DNA of 64,000 bases from Tetmemena sp. SeJ-2015 (lineage: Eukaryota > Ciliophora > Spirotrichea > Sporadotrichida > Oxytrichidae). Of this stretch, positions 1-15,954 are shown piece after piece (within the stretch, counting starts at the first letter, position 1; every line of letters starts with the position of its first letter). Under the pieces are notes generated by a model. That model searched no databases, had not been told where the DNA came from, and was given only the letters and a program-made list of their open reading frames with translations. Made by a program: the position numbers and the translations under genes. The DNA lies in the NCBI GenBank assembly GCA_027382625.1, contig JAJKFJ010021508.1:1-64000 (forward strand). Direction: 5' to 3'.

Positions 1-567
1 TAGTTTAAAAAGGGCGGAAAGGCTCCAAAAAGGGAACTCATGGTCGAAAATTTTCATAAATTTTTCATTTTTAAATCATACTTAATTAATCAAATTAGTC
101 TGTACATAAATTAGCCATCTAAAAACCCTCATTTTTCGCACTTTCAAAGCTCAATATCTCCTCATAGAAAATAGATAGAGGGGTAAAACCTAGGTGTTTC
201 TTTGTCTCTGTCTCACGCTCTGTCTAATGGTATATATAAAGTAGGGTGTCAGATTTTTTCATTTTCTCGGATTTGTGCTTTTTTAGATTTGAGAGATCTG
301 CCTTGTCTTAATTAAGTCTCTTCTGTAATTTTGGGAATGCGTGTATATCATATATAATGATCATTAATATCTATTCACTATTTATCTAAGTATATAGGTT
401 ATGGGGTTTATATAGCAATTTTGTCCAGAGATAAATAAAAAGGGAATCCTAAAAATAGGAGTGGATTGAAATATTATATGATAATATATAGTAGCGGAAT
501 AAGAAGAAACTTTGATGCATTTCTATTCAATAAACAGTTAGAATTAATATGTCTACGGTAATAAGTC
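1..567. other. Non-coding AT-rich flank
   Basis: No reading frame with coding-like composition is seen on either strand under the ciliate code. It lies 3' of the zinc-finger gene, whose TGA is at 568-570 on the minus strand. It could hold a 3' untranslated region or germline-limited DNA; I see no repeat or motif that decides. Confidence 0.5.
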
Positions 568-6779
<6,212 letters not shown>

Positions 6780-7676
6780 TTATGTATGATTTTTTTAAAA
6801 ATCGTTTTATTTAAATAAAATATGACACTTATCATTAATTTTTAATATGTATTTGAGTGATAAATTTCTTGAGAATCCATGTTGGGGAATGTAGGCGAGT
6901 TCTAAAGTAAATTAGTGAGTGCGTGAATGGAATGAATAGGAGAAAGAAAGCGATCAAAATAAAGTGCGAACCTTGAGAATCTTTTCTATTAAATAGTTAT
7001 AATTTTATCTCCATTATTTCCTATTCTCATTTATTTTCTCACACGATTGTCTATAATTTACAGCCTTCTAAACCCCTCGCAAATCAGTCCCTTCTCAATT
7101 ATATACCAATCATAGAATTTAGATATCTCATTCATAAATTACTTATTATGGTAATATAAATTTACTTAGAGCAGTTTATTCTAATCAGAGAAACATAGTT
7201 TAAAAATTTAAAAATCACTAATTCCTTATAAAAAATAATAATTATCTCGAATTGACATAGAAATTATTTTTATATATTCCTTTCAATTAATAAACGAGCA
7301 AACTATACTCTGATAAACGCAATCATTATGAATTAATTATGCAACCCACCCATACAATCAATCATATCGTAGTTAAACCTTTATTTTCCACGACTTAAGT
7401 TTTGTATACCCTCTTACTGTCATAATCTTGAGATAGATAAATTTAATCTCTCAGTTATGAAAATTCTAAAGGAGAAATAAATTAGAATTAAATTAGCTGC
7501 AAGCAGGGAATTAGGTTAAATAAATAATAATCGCTTAATGTCTGAGGTCGGAGGCCTCCTTGGCTCAAACCGCAAAATAGAAAGAGCTAGCGCTTTACAC
7601 TACGTGAAGGGAGAGACTCATTAGCAAAATACTGAACCTCTTTGGGTCTTTCTCAATAAGAACTAACTCAAATAAA
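6780..7676. other. Non-coding spacer between divergent genes
   Basis: About 900 bp of AT-rich sequence between the zinc-finger start (minus) and the AIG1-like gene B start (plus). I see no convincing ORF. It should contain both promoters. Nothing else recognisable. Confidence 0.5.
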
Positions 7677-8788
7677 ATGAGATTATCTGTGTCTAATTAT
7701 TAGTGAAATACATCCGCTTAGCGCTAGCAGTAATTTCAACGATCACTGGTATCTTCGATGCAGCAAAAACAGGATGGAAGCCCTTCATCTGGTACTATGC
7801 TGATTGGGCCCTGTTTTTCACTTTGCTGACATAGTGGTGTCTCTTCATTTCTCACTTCTTTCCCTTTAATGCTAAGTTTAATTTCAAAGTCCTAATGTTC
7901 ATTTTTAAGTTCAACAACGCAGTACACACTATGTTCCAAGTAGTTCTGCCTTGGACTATCGCTATAACTCTGCTTTACTGGAAGTTCTTCTATTCTCATG
8001 GAAGTATGCATGCCAACGATGTTGATACTTAAACTCACAATATATAATATTTATAATAAGAGTTTAATCCAAGGGTTTATGTTCACCCAGTTATATATAA
8101 TTTGAATAAGTGAGAGTTTTCTTGTACATTGTTCCAGCCCTTTTCCTAGTTATAGAGTACTGCCTCAATCAGATTATCTTCGACTAAATATTTACTCTTA
8201 CTTTTTTATACTGACTACAAGAAGATAGTTCACTTGATGGTTTTGTACTTGATTTACCTGCCCTTCACTTACTTGGGTAAATTCGTACTCGGCTTCTTCC
8301 CCTACTACTTCATAACTTGGAGTACTTGGTATTCCTATGCAGTTTTGATTGCCTTGGCTATCATGTAAATAATTGCCTTTTTCGTGCTTGCATTCGTAAG
8401 CAACTCTCTCAAAAAATCTTATCTTGCCAAAAATATTGCTTATAGTATTTAGCTACATTTCAAATACACAACTGTTGTTATTGTGGTAATATGGAGTAGC
8501 AAAATATATACTCACTAGATCGCGGAGGCAGACCTAAACAGCACGATTTAGAAGTGTAACTTAACGACATGTCAGCTCGCTAAAAGCAGGAGTAGAAGAA
8601 GTATCAGACACTAGGAGCTAATTAACAGCAATTTAACAGCCAAGACAGAAGGGAGTGAAACGCAAAGCTCCAATTAAATTGCAATTTTTATTCAATAAAT
8701 GATGATAATCTAGAATTTAATTGAACACTAGGAGAAGTAGTTAACACAGGCGAAGAAAGCAGTACTTACTCATGCCTTTAGAAGATGA
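7677..8788 (+). CDS. AIG1/FAR-17a-like multi-pass membrane protein (copy B)
   Basis: ATG is at 7677. After removal of IESs at 7686-7699 and 8187-8217 (and an unresolved insert around 8035-8125) the frame gives a hydrophobic protein with about six membrane spans: MRLLVKYIRLALAVIS..., KPFIWYYADWALFF, NAVHTMFQVVLPWTIAI, then VPALFLVIEYCLNQIIFDY and YLIYLPFTYLG ... YYFITWSTWYSY. The N-x-H/VP region followed by further spans and a YPxx-like motif fits the AIG1/FAR-17a (ADTRP) family, which includes serine/threonine-type hydrolases of fatty-acid esters of hydroxy fatty acids in animals. The family call is by pattern, not by search. A paralogue lies inverted at 9840-10525. The frame stays open to TGA at 8786-8788, but the last 350 bp do not look like the family and the true end may be near 8430. 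Confidence 0.6.
7686..7699 (+). other. 14-bp IES with ATTA pointer
   Basis: ATTA occurs at 7682-7685 and 7696-7699. Without removal the frame from the only nearby ATG hits TGA within ten codons. With removal it becomes MRLLVKYIRLA and stays open. This is very short for an eliminated element. Confidence 0.6.
8187..8217 (+). other. 31-bp IES with GACTA pointer
   Basis: GACTA occurs at 8182-8186 and 8213-8217. Removal joins QIIFDY to KKIVHLMVL in one frame, and the paralogue C aligns across this junction (SIVFDIQNGFWFSL). There is no GT...AG at the edges. Confidence 0.8.
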
Positions 8789-9035
8789 TAAGCTCATCGC
8801 TCGATTACTAGGTGAACAATATTTTAAAGAGAGCAGAGATAGCAGCAACAATATTTAAATTTAGTGAGAAATTTCCAATTTTCTCTAGAAGTCATTATGC
8901 TAAATGAAGAACGAATGCCACTATTTCACTAAAATGAAATGTATTTAAGTAGTGAAGTATTGGATTTAAACTTAACTCCGATTACAGCAGGTGGATAATT
9001 TATATTAAGATTAGAATTTTAAACAATTTCGTATA
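8569..9035 (+). CDS. Unrecognised coding block(s) with frame breaks
   Basis: Several plus-strand stretches look coding under the ciliate code but in different frames: MSARQKQEQKKYQTLGANQQ from ATG 8569, then DDKLIARLLGEQYFKES near 8780-8840 (reachable by a 20-nt GT...AG intron ending at the TTTAG before AAGATGATAAG), then EVIMLNEERMPLFHQNEMYL and GGQFILRLEFQTISYKDDG to about 9035. The breaks imply unresolved IESs or introns. I do not recognise the family. It overlaps the open tail of gene B in another frame, so one of the two assignments is wrong there. The blocks may belong to a gene whose other parts lie at 9250-9690 or 10522-11500. Confidence 0.4.
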
Positions 9036-9249
9036 AAGATGATGGCCACCAATGCTCTTGGCTTTGAGTTTGCCGGCATGACGGAAACTGTAAAGCACGC
9101 TTTTCTTGAAACTACTAGAACCGCAGCAACTAACTATGATCTTACTAGGCCTAATTTCTCCTGTATGAAGAATAAGATATCAACTAATTGCATAAGTTCC
9201 CATTGCTGTGCTTGCAACTATTAAAATTAGAGACCATCATTGTAGCTAA

Positions 9250-9690
9250 TCAGCTGGCATTCTACGGAATTGTCTTGAATAATTTGTAATAAGTAGGTAC
9301 TTATTTGCTTGTATTTTATAAGTATACTAAATCTATTAGAAAGACTAAAGTAATAAGAGGATACTTTCCTAGGATAACACAATCTACAATTTACGATTCT
9401 TTATTTCTTTTATCAAAACTAATTTTCTATGATGAAATTCTTTAGTTATAATTTCTAAACAATGTCATTAAGACTGGATCAGGTCTCATAACGCCAATAT
9501 AAATATAATATTCTTGGGCTTTGAAGGAAACATTATTCAAAATCCTATTAGAAAGAAATACGTAATTCTTATAAAGAGCCTTCACCAAGGTGTCAAAATA
9601 TATTTCTTAATTCATAAATCTAAATTCAAAGCCTAAGAACCTTAAGTGTATCAACAACACCCTCGTACTCAGCTTTGATAAATTGTCTGG
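9250..9690 (-). CDS. Unrecognised coding block, minus strand
   Basis: An open minus-strand frame runs to TGA at 9250-9252 and includes FMNQEIYFDTLVKALYKNYV, EYYIYIGVMRPDPVLMTLF and NYNQRISSQKISFDKRNKE. Composition and in-frame Gln codons are coding-like. No start is visible and the upstream part switches frame near 9640. It lies directly 3' of the AIG1-like gene C on the same strand, but it does not resemble the end of paralogue B, so it is probably a different gene or a displaced segment. Confidence 0.4.
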
Positions 9691-9839
9691 GTGAGAGACC
9701 TGATAAATAAAAGTGTCTTAATAAATTAAAATAAAAGCTTTTCGAAGTAATTTAATACTAAATCTAAAATTATTGATACATAATAGCTTAATGTTTGAAT
9801 TGCTTAAAATGAATCAGATTGCTATTTTAATTTTCTAAT

Positions 9840-10525
9840 TTATAATTTAAAAGTAGAGAGATGATATTAGATCATTGTTGAGAACAGCAATTCCTATTAT
9901 AGTAATTGACGCTAAATGATGGTGGCTACCCATTGGAATGAAGTTGCGGTGCTCCAATCGAGGTAGATGTAGGGATAGTATCCAACTATTTTGTTGGAAA
10001 AGTACGTCAGAGGGAGATATGCGCAAATCATCCACAGAGAAAACCAGAAACCATTCTATATGTCGAACACTATTGAATTTAGTAAGCCTTCAATTGCAAG
10101 CTTTTACAAAATTATTTTCATCTGGAACTAAATGCATGTTAACTGTGTAGGTGTAGGTCTCGAGATCACTAGGATTCCAAAGGCCATTTGTGTAGTACAA
10201 CAGCCAGAACATTAGGAAAACTATTACTGAGAAGGGGGAAACCATTTCAAAAAGAGCCTTATTCATTAAAAACTACAACAAGAGTTGCTTATATAGGTGT
10301 CAAAGTAGATATCGTAGCTTCTGAAGTGAGACCAGAATAACAGTCCTTCCACTATAATCACAGAGACCACTCCCCAATCTGAAATGAACCAGGGGAAAGC
10401 AGTGACCCCTTGCTTCCATAAGGAACTTCCTGAAACAATGGTGACGGTTAAGAAGAGGAGCCCTCTTATCCAAAAATATAAAAATCATTATATGAATATA
10501 TCCACTTCAGATCATCCTTGCTCAT
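9840..10525 (-). CDS. AIG1/FAR-17a-like multi-pass membrane protein (copy C)
   Basis: ATG is at 10523-10525 (MSKDDLKW). After removing the IES at 10473-10504 the frame continues IRGLLFLTVTIVSGSSLW and FPWFISDWGVVSVIIVEG, then after an insert near 10240 MVSPFSVIVFLMFWLL and TVNMHL, then (after a possible 28-nt intron near 10115) LAIEGLLNSIVFDIQNGFWF, AYLPLTYFSNKIVGYYPYIY and LDWSTATSFQWVATII. Span order and motifs match copy B throughout, so the two are paralogues. The C-terminus below about 9900 is not resolved. The start codon overlaps the stop of the upstream minus-strand frame (ATGA); a GT...AG intron across that point could instead fuse the two. Confidence 0.6.
10473..10504 (-). other. 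32-bp IES with TGGATA pointer
   Basis: TGGATA (minus strand; plus TATCCA) occurs at 10467-10472 and 10499-10504. Removal joins MSKDDLKWI directly to RGLLFLTV, removes an in-frame TGA, and produces the same layout as the start of paralogue B. Confidence 0.75.
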
Positions 10526-11500
10526 CCAGGAGAAATTATGACTATATATACTCTATCCACTTTATGATTTAAATGTTAGATTTTAATATCAAGAATCTCA
10601 AATTTTCCATGGTCAAATCTAAAGTTAATATCCTTCATTTCTATATTGAACCTAGTAACCCAAACATCTTTTTCAGGGATAGATTTCCACCTTCCCTTGA
10701 CTGGTAAAGGTTTCACTGATAATGTTAGTTTTGCCAAGATCGATTTCTATATTCTTATTGAGATAGGGTCTATCCTTGAGTACAATTAGTGGCCTATCAA
10801 TCAATCATAATAAAATGGTGATGTCTAGTGAGGTACAGTACTTATATTGCTAAAGGTCGAAGAAATTCCAAATGAAATGCTTCTCCTCTTCCTCTTTTGA
10901 CCTCTTAGGTTCTTATTTGTAGGAATCGAAATTCATTTGATACTTGTTGAAAGTGATAGGAGTGTCAGCTGATTAGCCCCCATAGTTTGTGCTCTCTCTT
11001 CTGGGATGAGGTACTCTGAAATGAGGAGACTAGCTCTGGCCTGGGTTTCTGTCAGTAAGAGGAGGCTAGAGTAGGTTTGACTCGCTGTGAGCATTTATTT
11101 CGTCAACATTTAAGAAAGAGAAAACATTTAACTTGCAACCAAATAATCTACTACTGAATATATGTCTCATTGATGGGATGAATAAGCACTATTTTTAGCA
11201 AGTCAAGTTTAACATTAACCTTAACTAGTATATTTGGGAAGGTTTCACAGTTTTATACTTGAACTTTCTCAGAGTTTAATCTAAAAAGAAAGTAAGAACA
11301 ATAAGATATAATCTCTAAGCAAATGGAGCATCTATATTTATTAGATCTGACTAATAGACATTGCTTTGCTTTTGTCTTAGTTTCTCTTTTTCCTCTTGCA
11401 TGAACACAGATGGCAGTTTGTAGTATCTGAAGAATCTGATAATTCTGTTTAACGACTTCGGGTGCCAATATGTAAAAATTAAATGAATTGCAAGCAATAT
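10522..11500 (-). CDS. Unrecognised protein, weak VPS13-like middle-domain resemblance
   Basis: Minus-strand blocks in sequence: RIIRFFRYYKLPSVFMQEEK near 11440, then a Pro/Arg/Ser-rich stretch (PHFRVPHPRRESTNYGG), KYQMNFDSYKQEPKRSKEEE, and RPLIVLKDRPYLNKNIEIDLG followed by GKVEIYPEKDVWVTRFNIEM. The IxIDLG... pattern recalls the VPS13/chorein middle repeat (compare IIILPFKK...CWIFNIGDLSI of the VPS13 gene at 18550), but the match is short and unsupported by a search. The frame shifts near 10810 and 10690, presumably at introns or IESs. It ends at TGA 10522-10524, overlapping the ATG of gene C. No start was found. It may be a second VPS13-like gene, a displaced segment, or an N-terminal extension of gene C. 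Confidence 0.4.
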
Positions 11501-11549
11501 ATTATGATATTTACTATTTCATTAGGCAAACTAAATAAGATAAATAATA

Positions 11550-13255
11550 ATGGAAGAAGAAAAGCTAAATGATGTTGAGACTATCAAGACTCACACTAAA
11601 TTTTACCTCAAAGCACTTAAGAATGATTACTCTAGAGTTATAAGAAATCGCTCAGATTGGTAACTGATCTTCAATAAACTTCTTATTACAATTAAAGATA
11701 TATATCTCAATAATTTCTTTATAACTTTTATCTAAGAATAGTTTAAATGAAATGCTAAAGTTTACTCTTATCCATAAATTCAAGAAACACTCTGACAATC
11801 TATCAAAGTTGAAAAAGATTTAGAAAAAGGCTTCTAAGCTTTTAGCTATTCTCAAGGCTACTTATCCTAATATCTCAAAGAAGAATGGAGCAAGTTCTAA
11901 AGCTTCCTCAAGAAAAAACTCTATCATCTCATCAGAGAAGTCTGCTAAGTTATAGAGCAAATAGACTGAGAAGAGAAGAGAGGCCAGATCTGTAAAGTTC
12001 AATGAGGATATATAAATGAGAGAGTTCGATAATAACGTAGGCTCAAGAACGTGGAATGATTCCAAAAACAAAAACCTAGTAAAGGGCAAATTCTCAGATG
12101 AAGAAGTAAAGGTCTTAATGAATTCCTTGTGTGGCTATGTCAAGCAAAATAATCTAAGCGAAGATCAATTGATAGATTTGTGCTCTAAGAGTAAGGAGCA
12201 ACTAGATTCTGACCTAAAAGGAGCATGGTGTGTAATTGCTGAGTGCCTTTAGAATAGAAGCGTGTAAAGTTGCCACAACTTCTGCAGAAGAAAATTCAAC
12301 CCCAACAATTACAATGGAAAATGGACTGAGGATGAAGAGGCTATGTTGATTGAGCTTATTAAAGAGATAGGCCATTCTTGGAAGGATATAGCAGCCGCAT
12401 TAAATCGCAAATTTGATAGAGATACCAGGGAAGATTAGAGGTTTGGAAGGACTCCAGAAAATGTAAAGGACAAATGGAAGCAACTTGGAGGTGATAACAT
12501 CGATTACAGAAAGAAAGGGCCTTGGACTATATAGGAGGGAATATAATTGGTCTATTCAGTTGAAAAAGCTACGGGTGAAAACTTTTTGTCGAAGAGCAAG
12601 GTCATTCACTATAAGTTCGACTAAAATAGCTCTATACTCAGCGAGAGAAAGCAAAACTTGAAAGTTAAGGATGAGCACATCTATATCTATGATAAATTTT
12701 TGCAACTTGAAGCGGTACTTCCTCTAATAATAAAGCAAAATAGAAGCAAAGAAAGTTGTTCCTAACTTGCAAATAAGTTGGACAGCAATAGCTAACCATT
12801 AAATTTGCAATTTAATTTTTCATGTTTAGTCTAGGTCTTATGATGACTTGAGAAATTACTGGCAGTACAAAGTACTCCCAATCATTATACCTTAGAATTT
12901 AGAAAAAGAATGGCAGTAAGAAGATGATCTCGCCTTGCTGAATGAGATTATAGATTTAGATGTCTATGATCCCATTGATTTAGACTTCCATGAAGTTTCA
13001 AGCTCATTAAATAAAGCACCTGAGGTATGTGAGAGAAGATGGGAGATACTGTTAATTTTATTCCTATAATTGTTGAAGGGATTGGGTGGAGTTGCTCCTG
13101 GGAAAAAGATAAATGTTCAGAAAGTAGCGGCACAAATGATTCACGACATCAATACTTTTATATTGTAATTTATACCAAGCATGAGAGATACATTCCATTT
13201 GTTGGGAAACAGAGTTCTAGGAACGGTACAAACAGCTTCATTATATGTAAAATGA
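11550..13255 (+). CDS. Myb/SANT DNA-binding protein, REB1/TTF-I-like
   Basis: ATG at 11550 (MEEEKLNDVETIKTHTKFYL). A GT...AG intron at 11660-11741 joins NRSDC to LNEMLKFTLIHKFKKH. A basic region follows, then GKFSDEEVKVLMNSL, a SANT-like repeat GKWTEDEEAMLIELIKEIG with SWKDIAAALNRKF and NVKDKWKQLGG, a third repeat KKGPWTIQEGIQLVYSVEKA, and after a second intron near 12775-12830 SYDDLRNYWQYKVLP and APEVCERRWEILL. TGA is at 13253-13255. The order of degenerate Myb repeats with a YW...K.LP block resembles fungal Reb1 and animal TTF-I, which bind rDNA terminators and act in RNA polymerase I termination and replication-fork arrest. The family is read from the motifs; the exact target is unknown. 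It is divergent from the minus-strand frame ending the 10.5-11.5 kb block. Confidence 0.7.
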
Positions 13256-13577
13256 AAATTAAATAAGTCAAAAGATATAAAAAAATATCTTTAGAATAAC
13301 ATTCTGGACTATTACAGAAAGAACTTTGCATGAGTTTAATTAAAAATTAGGATTTAAGTTTACAATAATAATTTATCACTACATTTAAAACTATCTTAGA
13401 AAGGCATTCTATGCGCTATTACTGTTATTTTAAGTCTAGATATTTGCCCTACTATAATTTAGAGAACTTTATAGCTGATTTTGTTAACTAGGTTAAGTTT
13501 GTTGATAAAACATGTTTGATTATCTAAATTCATAATTTAGTTAACAGCGAAATTAAAAGTCTGAATTTATTTTTGAG
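13256..13577. other. Convergent intergenic spacer
   Basis: 322 bp of AT-rich DNA between the stops of the Myb gene (plus) and the coiled-coil gene (minus). I see no coding frame or repeat. It is expected to hold both 3' ends. Confidence 0.5.
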
Positions 13578-14381
13578 TCATTATTCAATTAAATATCTAT
13601 AAGCTCCGAACGAGCTGTTATTAAGAGAAGAATATTAGCTCTGTTAGTAGCTCTGCAAAGGCATAGATTATTATGAAGAGGTTCCTTGCATTGACATATT
13701 CATTTAAGAGTTAGACTGCTAGCTAGATCTTAAAGTTTGTTAAGAATCAATAGGCTCCAATCGTGGCCCTCCGATCGCTGTTTTCTTTTTCAGGGCACCA
13801 CTTTTGTTATGCATTCCTGGAATAGCCATAATTGGCATATTAGACTCTGCAGTTATCAGTAACTGGGCTCCTTATTCAGTCATTTTAGCTTTAAGGGAGG
13901 CGAATTATCTTGCGTACTGCTGTGCGACGTTTTCAATTTAGTCTTGCAAAATTTAACTTTTTCGTTCGCTGTTCTCTAATTGTTATTTTAGATCTGCAAT
14001 TACCTAGCTTTCTGGTTACCCAACCTAAGGATCAATTCTGGAGTTATCTTTAGCAAATTGTTATTACAAAGAGTCATACTCTCTTTCCAGATTGTCTATT
14101 CTCATTCTTTAGAATTCTAGAAGCTATAGTAGTTCAGTTTGTTCCATTTTATCGGTTCTCTTCAAGATTTCCCCTCTCAGCAACTTGTTTTCTTATTTCA
14201 GGATTTGGTTTTCTCTTTTGAGCATATCATAGTCTAGCATCCTTTCCTCTAAGAAACCTCCGTTTTTCTTCTCTGGCGAGCTATCATTGGAGGTTTTTAT
14301 TTGCTGATTGTTGGAGTTACTGCCTTGGGAACTAGATGGGGTTGGGTTATAATAAGAACCGAGATGAGAGCTTCCTTTCAT
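13578..14381 (-). CDS. Coiled-coil protein, single uninterrupted ORF
   Basis: ATG at 14379-14381 and TGA at 13578-13580 give 267 residues with no intron or IES, one of the few intact ORFs here. It contains many TAA/TAG codons, so the standard code shows only its first 62 codons. Residues 1-45 are Ser/Asn/Gln-rich. Residues about 46-165 form a strong coiled coil (ERMLDYDMLKRENQILKQEN, then leucine-spaced heptads including LLQLLEFQRMRIDNLERE). Residues 165-267 are low complexity (Gln, Ser, Met) with basic KSGALKKKTAIGG. No family recognised; a scaffold or cytoskeletal role is possible but is inference only. It is divergently transcribed from the bisphosphatase gene with a 147-bp spacer. Confidence 0.8.
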
Positions 14382-14528
14382 TGAATGAATTAATATTGCA
14401 ATAAATTAATTCAATTTAAAAGTATAAGTTTTAAGTCTCTGTAGCTATTTTTGCAATAATTATTGAAATTAAATAATTAGTAATTAGTGTTCTTAGTGCT
14501 TAATTGCAATAATTTTACTACTATAAGA
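14382..14528. promoter_or_regulatory. 147-bp bidirectional promoter region
   Basis: This is the spacer between two divergent starts (coiled-coil gene at 14381 minus, bisphosphatase at 14529 plus). It is very AT-rich and carries the decamer TTGCAATAAT or close variants three times (near 14395, 14451 and 14504). The function of the motif is unknown; the position makes a regulatory role plausible. Confidence 0.5.
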
Positions 14529-15756
14529 ATGGAAAGTAGCGACAGTAGTTTGAATGCCTCTCCAGCTCAAACCGGCAAAGACCCAGTCAAGCAGTCGGGA
14601 CAAGCATACATTGAAGAATGCTTCAAAGGTATCGCTGATGACAATCTTTTGAGAGTTTATCAGAGTATTTTCAACTCAGTTAAGGACATCTCAACTCATT
14701 TGCAATACTCAACCAGTAAGTTAGCATGAAAGGAAATGAATGGTTCACATTTTAGAGAGAGGACAAACTTTTCTCTGTCAAAGAAATTGCTCTCACAGTA
14801 ATCTAATCAAAACTTTTAGTTAATCGCCTTGGAACTAAGAACGAATTTGGTGATGAGAGAATAGACATGGATGTGCAAACTGACTCTCTGATTAACTAAA
14901 ATTTGAAGAAGTCCAAAGTTGTGCACATGGTTTTGAGTGAGGAGAGACCTTACCCAACCATACTAAGCAAGGATGGAGAATTCACTGTGACTTTTGATCC
15001 TATTGATGGCATCAATTTGATTGACAGTAACTATACTGTCGGTTCCATATTTGGTATATGGCCGCATAAGTAAGCTCAGTATGAAATTAATTTTACAGAA
15101 ACATTAATGGCATGACTGGCAGAGATATTGTAGGCTGCGCACTTGCAGTTTACGGATCTAGGACCTCAGTTATCATATACAATACTCTGCAGAAATATCT
15201 GGAAGAGTGGACTTTAAGATTCGACGAGAAAGATAATAGCATCATGTTTTGGGAGAAAACGAATCAGAAAATGAAAGTAGCAAACCAAACAAGGACCTTC
15301 TCGCCTGCGAACTCTAGAGCAATCTTGGACAACTTAGCATACAGGCAGATGCTTGAGTTTTGGACCAGGTCTGGCTATAAGTTAAGGTACACTGGATCTC
15401 TCTCAGCTGATGCATATCATTTACTCACCTATGGTGAAGGTCTCTATTGCTCAATCGGATCTAAGATTCAAAAGAAGAAGCTCAGGATCCTTTACGAATG
15501 CGCTCCAGTAGCTTTCTTGGTTGAAAAAGCAGGTGGTTTAAGCAGTAATGGAGAGGTCTCTATGCTCGATGTTATTGTCGACGGATACTATTAGAAAACT
15601 GACTTTATTGTCGGTAGTTCGGAGGAGGTTGAAAGAGTCCAGCGATATGTAACTTCAGAGAAGAGGAGAAAGAGAGAAAAGAGTCCAGACAAATCTTTGC
15701 AAAAGAAGTACAGAATGAAACCTGCGGAGGAGCCCGAGGAGGAAATTTTCTATTGA
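14529..15756 (+). CDS. Sedoheptulose-1,7-bisphosphatase-like enzyme (FBPase family)
   Basis: ATG at 14529. Two GT...AG introns: 14716-14759 and 15070-15098 (29 nt). Stop TGA at 15754-15756. The enzyme family hydrolyses the C1 phosphate of sedoheptulose- or fructose-bisphosphate. Metal/substrate motifs are present in order: LSEERPYP, then VTFDPIDGINLIDSNYTVG (the DPxDG site), GSIFGIWP, GMTGRDIVGCALAVYGSRTS, FSPANSRA, KLRYTGSLSADAYHL, and LRILYECAPVAFLVEKAGG. The GMTGRD...YGSRTS and FSPANSRA blocks resemble SBPase more than FBPase. The C-terminus has a Lys/Arg/Glu-rich extension (about residues 335-370) not usual for the family. In a non-photosynthetic ciliate the enzyme would act in sugar-phosphate interconversion rather than the Calvin cycle. 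The standard code breaks it at several TAA/TAG codons. Confidence 0.85.
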
Positions 15757-15954
15757 ATAAATGAATATCAAACAACGATTTTAGTATTCTAATACCAGTT
15801 TATTTTCTTATCAAAGTTCATAAATTTCCAGAGAGAGGGAATTTTTGAAAAGATAAAGTTGAAATCAAATTATAATAAAAATTTAGAAAGGGTTATAAAT
15901 GAATTGAATTTTACTTCTCATCATTCATGTTAAATGATTACCCCATCATTTAAA
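15757..15954. other. Short tandem intergenic spacer
   Basis: 198 bp of AT-rich DNA between the bisphosphatase stop and the VPS13 start on the same strand. No recognised element. Confidence 0.5.

Noticed and set aside
9039..9224. 61-residue plus-strand ORF starting MMATNALGFEF
   Set aside because: It has an attractive start but no continuation or family signal, and adjacent coding blocks lie on both strands. Not strong enough to annotate as a separate gene.
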